This document shows positions 57,528 to 64,000 of a DNA stretch of 64,000 bases, piece by piece; positions within the stretch are counted from its first letter, which is position 1; the number at the start of each line of letters is the position of its first letter. The stretch is from Allomyces macrogynus ATCC 38327 (lineage: Eukaryota; Blastocladiomycota; Blastocladiomycetes; Blastocladiales; Blastocladiaceae), in contig GG745341.1 in the NCBI GenBank assembly GCA_000151295.1, positions 1,208,338 to 1,272,337 of the forward strand. Reading direction: 5' to 3'. The position numbers were made by a program, and so were the translations under genes. Under the pieces are notes generated by a model. That model was not told the DNA's origin and ran no database searches. It saw only the letters and a program-made list of their open reading frames with translations.

Positions 57528-59549
57528 TGCGCTTGTTCTTGTGCTGTTGTCAGTTTGCACACTCTTCTTCATGGCTGGTCTGCTAAAACAAACAACCAAC
57601 CTCATTTGGAAATATATCTGGATCTGAAAGTGTCAACTGCTCACTGAGACCTTCTGCACATGCTCAACTGGTGTTAGTAGTGTCAAGTATGTCTTGGCAA
57701 TGTGCACAACTGTGGTGAGTGGATTTGAGTGGATGGATGCAAGGAGAGGCAGAGTCCTCCCAAATCAATGCCCCCAATGGTGGTGCCAGTGAGATTCATT
57801 GTTCTCAACCAGCATGTGCTGAGTTGGGAGAGCTGAGACAGAACAGATCAGTGACATTGCCACACCACTGTGAACACACTCACACATCTTGAGTGTAAAC
57901 ATGCCCTGGTCACACATGGATAACAAGATATTTCTCTGAACAAAACACATTCCTTCAAAGCAAGTTGACTCACCTTCCTTGTACAGTGGTCCCAATCAGC
58001 CCTGTTCCAGTCATCCTGCCATTCCAACTTGCAGTCATGGTACCTTGGGTGACACCAACACCTTTCACATTCAACTTCCTCAATCACATCACTCCCCACC
58101 TTCACATTCCAGTCCTTGAACTTGTCATCACAACAATTGATAATATGGCTGCAGTCATGGCACTGCACTCAGCCTGAGCACTGTGGTAATTGTCAGGACT
58201 CATCAACTGATGGCACAATGTCCCCTCAGCACCCATGCACATGCTCTGATTGTGCAGCACCAGACCTACACCAGCACCTGGATTGCACACCTGATCATCA
58301 CTGCACAACAGCTGCAGCTGCAGCTCTGGGCATATCCCCCATAATGACATTGTGCAGTGACTTGTGGCCCAGCCCACACGGTTGAGCCCCAACCATGTCT
58401 GTGTGCTCAATTGTCAACTTCGCCACCTTGTTGCACATGCTGTTGATGAGCACTGTCACCAGGAATGCCTGGTAGTTGTGGCCTGTGATCCCAATTGTGA
58501 TGAGCTTGTTGTTGCCATCATTGGCAGACACTATGTCAGCCATGATCACATCAGTTTGCTCTGTGGCCTGGTGTGCCACATGTGCTGCATTGCAATGTGC
58601 ACATAGCCAAAGCAGCACACTCCCAACTGCTGTTGCTGTTGGGGGCCAATGACTCAGCAGCTGTGAATTTGCAATGCATGACCCAAATGCATCCAGCATC
58701 TTGCCATAACTACCAAAAAGTTAACTGGATCAGCAAGCCACCATGTTGCTTGGTCATGATGGGTGCTGCAACCAAGATCAAGGTGCCACAAACAAGCATG
58801 AGATACTAGTTAGAGGATGAGCACTGCAAGCTGGAGGTTGCAAGTCCCATCAACACCTGTGACAATGAGGTCATTCTCCCACATGTCAATGTAGACGCCA
58901 CACTTGTGCTCAATTGTGCACAGGCACACCAGCAAAGGTGCACCAAGCACATGCTGCCACTCCCATGGCATGCCTGGGCCAAGCATAGCAGCCACAGCTG
59001 TGACTATGACCATCTTGTTGACTATGGTAATGGCATGCTCATGACCCACTGGTCCAGGAATGCAGGCAATAATGCGCCTGAGGTGGTGATCCTGCTAACC
59101 AATGTGCACTGAGGTGTCTGAATTTGACACGCCCAAGTGCAAGCAATGGCCCTGGATGAGGGTGTCACTGGCATCAAAGGCACTGTGCCACATTCTGACC
59201 AACAGCATGGTGAATATGCAATTGAGCTGTGATTCTGAGGCTTGTGTGGCACTCATGCATGTGTGGCATGACTATGGGAATGATGTGATGGAGGATGATG
59301 GCAGGGAGAGTGTTGACTATTCAATGTGGAATGAGGTCAGAGTGGGGTGTGGCAGCATTGAGTCTGATCTCATATTAAGGTTACTTGCTTTATTGACTGG
59401 CTTCAATCAGGCGCTGTTGGCCCAGAATGCAGCATGTTCTTGTCAGTTTCACTTAACCATTGTTGACTGGAAGGACATGCTCAAACTGCCAGATCATGCT
59501 TGATCAAGCTCTTCACATCAACTTGCCTTGTCATTGTGCTGTTGCCATT
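57528..59549. mobile_element. CpG-depleted repeat-like block
   Basis: 57528-58378 contains no CpG at all, and only about six CpG occur in the whole ~2 kb, whereas neighbouring genes have CpG every few bases. TG and CA dinucleotides are abundant. Several minus- and plus-strand frames of 70-135 codons exist, but none has a recognisable domain. Its right end runs into a copy of the dispersed repeat. This fits an old transposon whose methylated CpGs decayed to TpG/CpA. Origin from another low-CpG genome is an alternative. Confidence 0.5.
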
Positions 59550-59860
59550 ATTGCTGGTCTTCCAGTGGCGCACCTGCACAATGCTCTCATAGCCAACCCT
59601 ACTGTCTCCTCAATGATGAATGTCATTTTCACATCCTTGATGACAAGGACGATTTTGTTGGGAGACGTTGTTTTTTCGTTTTTCCTAATCCCCATGTTAT
59701 TTTTGTCACCACATTGATTGTATTGTGGCATTGATTTTATTGCCACATTGACTCTATTTGGCCACTGCCACTATGGCAGATGTTACAGGTGGCAATAAAG
59801 TGACAAGAAAAGGCACTTTGCAATTGTGATGAGGCAGCAATGCAGTGAAGTGTGGTGCAA
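59550..59860. repeat. Dispersed repeat, copy 2 (with AATAAA)
   Basis: Same order of matching words as 54120-54420, ending with GCAATAAAG. Lies directly at the end of the CpG-depleted block, so it may be the 3' end of the same element. Confidence 0.65.
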
Positions 59861-61196
59861 TCAATAATTTAAATTCTTTGCAATCATCAAGGCTGCTGTC
59901 AGGGCTGCCATGGTTGGGCGTGTGGGAGTGCCAATTGATCTGTCATCAACAACTGGCAAACCAAACTCTGGACTTGACAGAATCAAACCAAACTGAACAA
60001 AATTGAACAAAATTGAACCGAATCAAATGAAGGACACTTGTGGAGACAATAGGTTGGGCTATGATGACATTGAGGGTTTGTGCAAACTGTATCAGGGGTA
60101 ACTTCACTCATACTCCCTTGGCATTGCTCATCAGAGGGGTCAGGCCCTCAAGCCTGGCTGAACTGGTTAACCCCAGCTCCAACCGAATATGAGTAATGCG
60201 AGCTGGAAGGGGCAATGTGGGTGGAGAAGAAAGTATGAATCCATCATGTGACAAACTTGGTCTGACCTGGTCATTTGCATTCATTTTGGCTGACCAAACA
60301 TGCACAATGTTGCCTTGATCTGTGATGGAGGAGTGCAGCCTGCAACAGTGGACTTGCCCTGGTAAGAAGTAAAAAAATGCCTGCTGTTTGTGGTGCGCTC
60401 TCAAGCTCTCTGGAGTTATTTTCTCCTCGCTCCGCATATTTCTAGCTGGAAAGCTAGTGTTTCTAAGGGGACGGCCACAGATCACTTCAGTATGAACAGA
60501 ATGTGACTACCATGTCACCCCATCAGAGCAACAGACTGCTGATGTTGCTACCAGTTGCCAAGCTTCAATCCCACCCACAGCCACTGTGACTGACCTACCT
60601 AATCGATTTTTACATGGCGGTTCATTTTGGATAGAGCTTAAGAAATAGATCTTCAGCATGGTTTCTGTCTGCTTTGTGCGCGTCTTGCAACCACCACAGG
60701 GCAGGCGTCACAATAGGGGGGGGGGGGGGAGGGGCAGTGGAACATGGTGATTTTGATTCTGTCATCTCATCAAGCACCAAGCGCCGCCTCAGCTCGGTCG
60801 CTGAATGGGGCGAACTGTTGTGACATGAGCTGCGTCTGCAAAACATGACAATCCACTGCTGGGATCATGTCCTGCCACCAATACTTCAGTTCATCCCCAC
60901 GACATCAGTCTGCCATAATGGGGGCACAAGAGCGCGGTTGGTGAATCTTAAGGCCCAAATCAACAACGGAAACCTGGCGTCCCTGGTTCTTGGATTGTCC
61001 TGCAGCGTTCTGTGCTTGTGGTCGCTGAACAATGCGGATGCCTTGCTGAATTCAAGTCTTTTCCTCACACGAAGGTCCCAAGCATCTTGCAGGGACACTA
61101 CCAAAGCAATACTACAGCGAGAGACAAGGCTGGGCGCGCAGCGACAGCATCAAGTCTGAGCTCTTCGCGAGTCTGATCAGGGTCGCAAAACAAGTG
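59861..61196. other. Intergenic, no gene recognised
   Basis: About 1.3 kb that starts CpG-poor and becomes host-like toward the kinase gene. Contains a 14-G run at 60716-60729. A 125-codon minus-strand frame (60108-60485) lacks domains. The kinase promoter should lie at the right end. Confidence 0.4.
60716..60729 (+). repeat. Poly-G run (14 G)
   Basis: Fourteen consecutive G, followed by AGGGG. Potential G-quadruplex and a likely site of sequencing length error. Confidence 0.85.
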
Positions 61197-64000
61197 ATGG
61201 GAGCAAAGGTCGCTCCTGCAACTGGTGCGTGTGATTGGCAACAGCAGCAGCAACACGATCAGCCGCTCGAGCACGTCGCCGCTCCGTTCGCCAGCGGACT
61301 TGCGGGACGACGACGTGCCGGATCCGACAACATCACCCTCGCGCCCAATCACATCGCGACTTGCCGCACTGTGCTGCACGACATGCGCTCCTCGGCCCCA
61401 ACGGCCGCTGAGCCCGGCGCCCTCGCGAGCGCTGCCGCACCCACGCCGCCCGACCAACTGGCCCCGATTGCCACGACCAGCACGTCGCGCCCCAGTCTCG
61501 CTGTCCTCTGCCATGATCATGGAATCCCCGACGAGCGCGCCTCGCGGCCTATGAGCGCGCCGACGTCCGGATCGCGCTCTCGCCCAAAATCGCCTGCCGC
61601 GGGGCCGCTCTCGGCCACGGCCACGTCCACGGCCGCGTCGCCCGCATCGTCGCATTTTGCGCTCCGCGACCCGCGCGTCGACTCGGTCCCGAGCGTGCCC
61701 GACCCGGCCATGTCCCCGGCCGACCGCCTGCTCGTGCTCTCCGACCTGATCCAGGCGTTTTCCGACCAGGACGTGAATGCTGATGCTGGTGCAACGACTA
61801 AGGCAGCGAAGGTCGCGGCGCCAGGTGCTCTGGGGTTCGTGCCGGGTCTGCTCCCGCCGGTAACGGGGCCAGTCGCGTCGGATCAAAACTCTGCGCCGAT
61901 TTCCAACTCGGAAACGGCCACCGCGGCGCAAGCCGCCTCGACGCTCGCCGCGACCGCGTCCCCACCCGCATCCGCATCCGCATCCGCATCCGCATCCGCA
62001 TCCGCATCCGCATCCACCCCAGCCATGGTCGCGACGACCACGCCGCAGTACCACACGCAGCGCACGCTCCTCGACGGCTCTGCCGGCAAAATCAAGCTCG
62101 CAACCCACATTCTGACCGGCGAGCAGGTTGTCATCAAGTGCCTCGACAAGGCGCGGCTGCAGCTCGACGCCGACGCCTGGCACGCGGCGCTGCGCGAAAT
62201 CTCGGTCACGGCGAGCCTCGCGCACCCGCACATTGCCCCGCTCCTGCACGTGCTCGACTCGCCGATGGCCGTCATGCTCGTTTTCCAGTTTGAGCCGGGA
62301 GGCGACTTGCTCGACTATCTCGTGCGCCGTGCCAAGGAGCGCACTGCGCTCGTCTTGGCCAAGGCCTCGAACAGTGTCGCGCCCGCCAAGGTCGCCGCGG
62401 CCGCGTCGGGGATGAGCGAGGCACGAGCGCGGCACTTGTTTGTGCAGATTGCCGACGCGGTTCGGTACTGCCACGAGCGCGGGATTGTGCACCGGTACGG
62501 CGCTTACTTTGGATGAGTTTGACCCAGTGTCGCCGGCGACCACTTATTTTCTGCGTCGCGGCGGCATTTTAGAGATTTGAAGGTGGGACCCGCTTCGCTC
62601 GAAGGCACCAGACCGACCAACTGGAGCTGACCTGGCGCATGTCCCTCTTTAGCCCGACAACATTTTGCTCGACCCGCACGGCTACGTCAAGCTGATTGAT
62701 TTTGGCTCGTGGGACACGCGATTGCTGCTGCGCCGAATTGCACGTTGTTAACACGAGCTCCTTCTCCACCAGGGTTCACGAACGTTTTGGAGTCCAAGAG
62801 CCAGCTGATCAACACTTATTGCGGCAGCTTGTCATACTCGGCGCCGGGTCCGTGCATGTTCAATGCAAAATCTCGGCTTTTGACTCTAATTCGATCTCTT
62901 GACACTGCGCGCCCCGACCCACAGAGATGCTGGCCAAGCAGCCGTACGAGGGCATGCCGGCCGACGTTTGGAGTTTGGGCGTGACGCTGTACGTCATGTG
63001 CACGGGTGCGTTTCGACTTGGCCAATCATTTGCGTATGTGCTCCAAGCACTGACATTTTGAGCTGTTAAGGCAAGTCGCCGTTTGATGAGTCCAACATGA
63101 CGGCCATGTTTGCGCAAATGTCGACGGGCGATATTCCGTACCCAACTGACATGTCTGCTGGTACGCCGTGTCGCCAATTTCCATCGACAAGCACGCATCC
63201 AGGCTCACTTTCTTTGCCCCAAATGCACGTAGAGCTCAAGTTGCTCCTCAAGTCGATGCTCGACCCGGACCCGACCCGGCGCGCATCGATCCAGGCCGTT
63301 CTCGCGCACCCGTGGGTCCTGCTCGACGACAATGAAGAAGAAGAACGCGGCCGTACCCCACTCAACCGCGACTCCCCTTCCCCCACCACTACCGACGACG
63401 AGGCCGATCCCGATGCGACCTCGATGAACGCGACGCAGGGCTCCGACGCTTCCAGCACCACTTCCCGGCTCGACCGGTACCTCGACGCGTCCTCGTCATC
63501 GGCCACCAGCGACCCCGGCGCCGACACCTCTTCCGAAATCGACGACGACGACGACGACGACCCAAACAATCAGTCGCACACGGTCGTGTTCGACCCCGTC
63601 CCGGCGTCGGCGCGCCGCGGGTCTCAGGGCCGCGTCGACGAATCGATTCTCGAAATGATGCTCACCGAGTATGCGGCCGCGTTCCCGGACGCGGCGCGCA
63701 CGACCGCGCGCGTCATGCAACGCGTGCCGTCGCACGAGTTTGCAACGTACGAGCTCTTGCGCGAGCGGGCGCGCCGTGAACGTGCGAAACCGGTCGTGGC
63801 CGCAGTCGCGGCAGAACCGGTGGCAGCCGTCGACGAGGCGCGGTGGGACCGGTTTTCGCGACAGTCGCTGGCGGATCTCGAGCGCAGCGTGCTGAGTACG
63901 CGATCGTCGTCGTTGAGTAGGACCGCGTCCGAGGATGAGCATTTGGATGGCGATGAGGCAGCGCAGGTGGGTGGGGATGTGGTCGGGGCGGGCACGCGCG
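61197..64000 (+). CDS. Ser/Thr protein kinase (partial at window end)
   Basis: Exons 61197-62494, 62573-62582, 62653-62704, 62773-62847, 62925-63005, 63071-63160 and 63233 onward, with phases consistent throughout. A ~280-residue low-complexity N-terminus (Ala/Ser/Pro, with an SA repeat) precedes the kinase domain: GKIKLATHILTGEQVVIKCL (VAIK-type Lys), then CHERGIVHR|DLK|PDNILLDPHGYVKLIDFG|FTNVLE, CGSLSYSAPE, ADVWSLGVTLYVMCTG and DPDPTRRASIQAVLAHPWV. The catalytic DLK is encoded by a 10-nt microexon. The intron inside DFG is best explained by a GC-AG intron (62705-62772). The tail is acidic and Ser-rich and continues past the window. The family is CAMK/SNF1-like from the CGSLSYSAPE activation loop; the exact subfamily is not assigned. 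ATG 61197 is the first in frame; 61383 is an alternative. Confidence 0.85.
61966..62015 (+). repeat. (CCGCAT)n hexanucleotide repeat in the kinase gene
   Basis: About eight tandem CCGCAT units encode an alternating Ser-Ala run just ahead of the kinase domain. Length variation between strains is likely. Confidence 0.9.

Noticed and set aside
61098..62543. 481-codon minus-strand frame with a GCGCGC-type Gly run
   Set aside because: Antisense of the kinase gene; the Gly/Cys run is the complement of the CCGCAT repeat.

Overview
This looks like a scaffold piece from a GC-rich, intron-rich fungal nuclear genome. The gene set is fungal: a KUP/HAK K+ transporter, an Mpo1-like protein, a Siw14-type phosphatase, a Dss1-type mitochondrial RNase, TFIID subunits TAF2 and TAF5, a ubiquitin-L40 fusion and two P-glycoprotein-type ABC transporters. 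Introns are short (mostly 58-105 bp), usually with GTACGT or GTGCGT donors and often a CTAAC/CTGAC branch point. An early-diverging (zoosporic, Blastocladiomycota-like) fungus is my best guess, but that is inference. All exon joins were read by eye; most multi-exon models close in frame, which is the main support for them.

Region 1 (1 to ~3,880) is visibly AT-rich and foreign to the rest. It holds a small C2H2-type zinc-finger gene and an ~800-aa replication protein joining a TV-Pol-like (family A related) polymerase to an SF3 helicase, the hallmark of Polinton-like viruses and Tlr-type elements. The 3' side is packed with palindromes (GGTTACAAA arms), ATCGAT motifs and a CATACGG repeat cluster. 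The element probably continues to the left of the window.

Region 2 (4.4-32.4 kb) is ordinary host sequence: Mpo1-like (-), KUP/HAK transporter (+), two unidentified proteins, FAF2/Ubx2-like ERAD factor (-) divergent from TAF5 (+, interrupted by a 100-N gap), small unidentified genes, ribosomal protein uL16 (+), Dss1-like RNase (+), tyrosine aminotransferase (-) and an unidentified gene (-). The 3' end of the FAF2 gene is present in three diverged copies within 3.1 kb.

Region 3 (33-42 kb) carries a giant TAF2 whose C-terminus continues without a stop into five bromodomains, followed by a Siw14-like phosphatase. Two TFIID subunits lie within 23 kb of each other.

Region 4 (42.6-53.2 kb) is a head-to-head pair of full ABCB transporters with identical exon structure. 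They share a 411-bp tract differing at one base (gene conversion), and the right copy has a one-base deletion that breaks its frame.

Region 5 (53.2-61.2 kb) is mostly non-genic. It contains a ubiquitin-L40 gene with an 8-nt first coding exon, a strikingly CpG-depleted block (about 850 bp with no CpG) and two copies of a dispersed repeat with AATAAA. The window ends inside a Ser/Thr kinase gene (61.2 kb to the edge) that uses a 10-nt microexon and probably a GC-AG intron.
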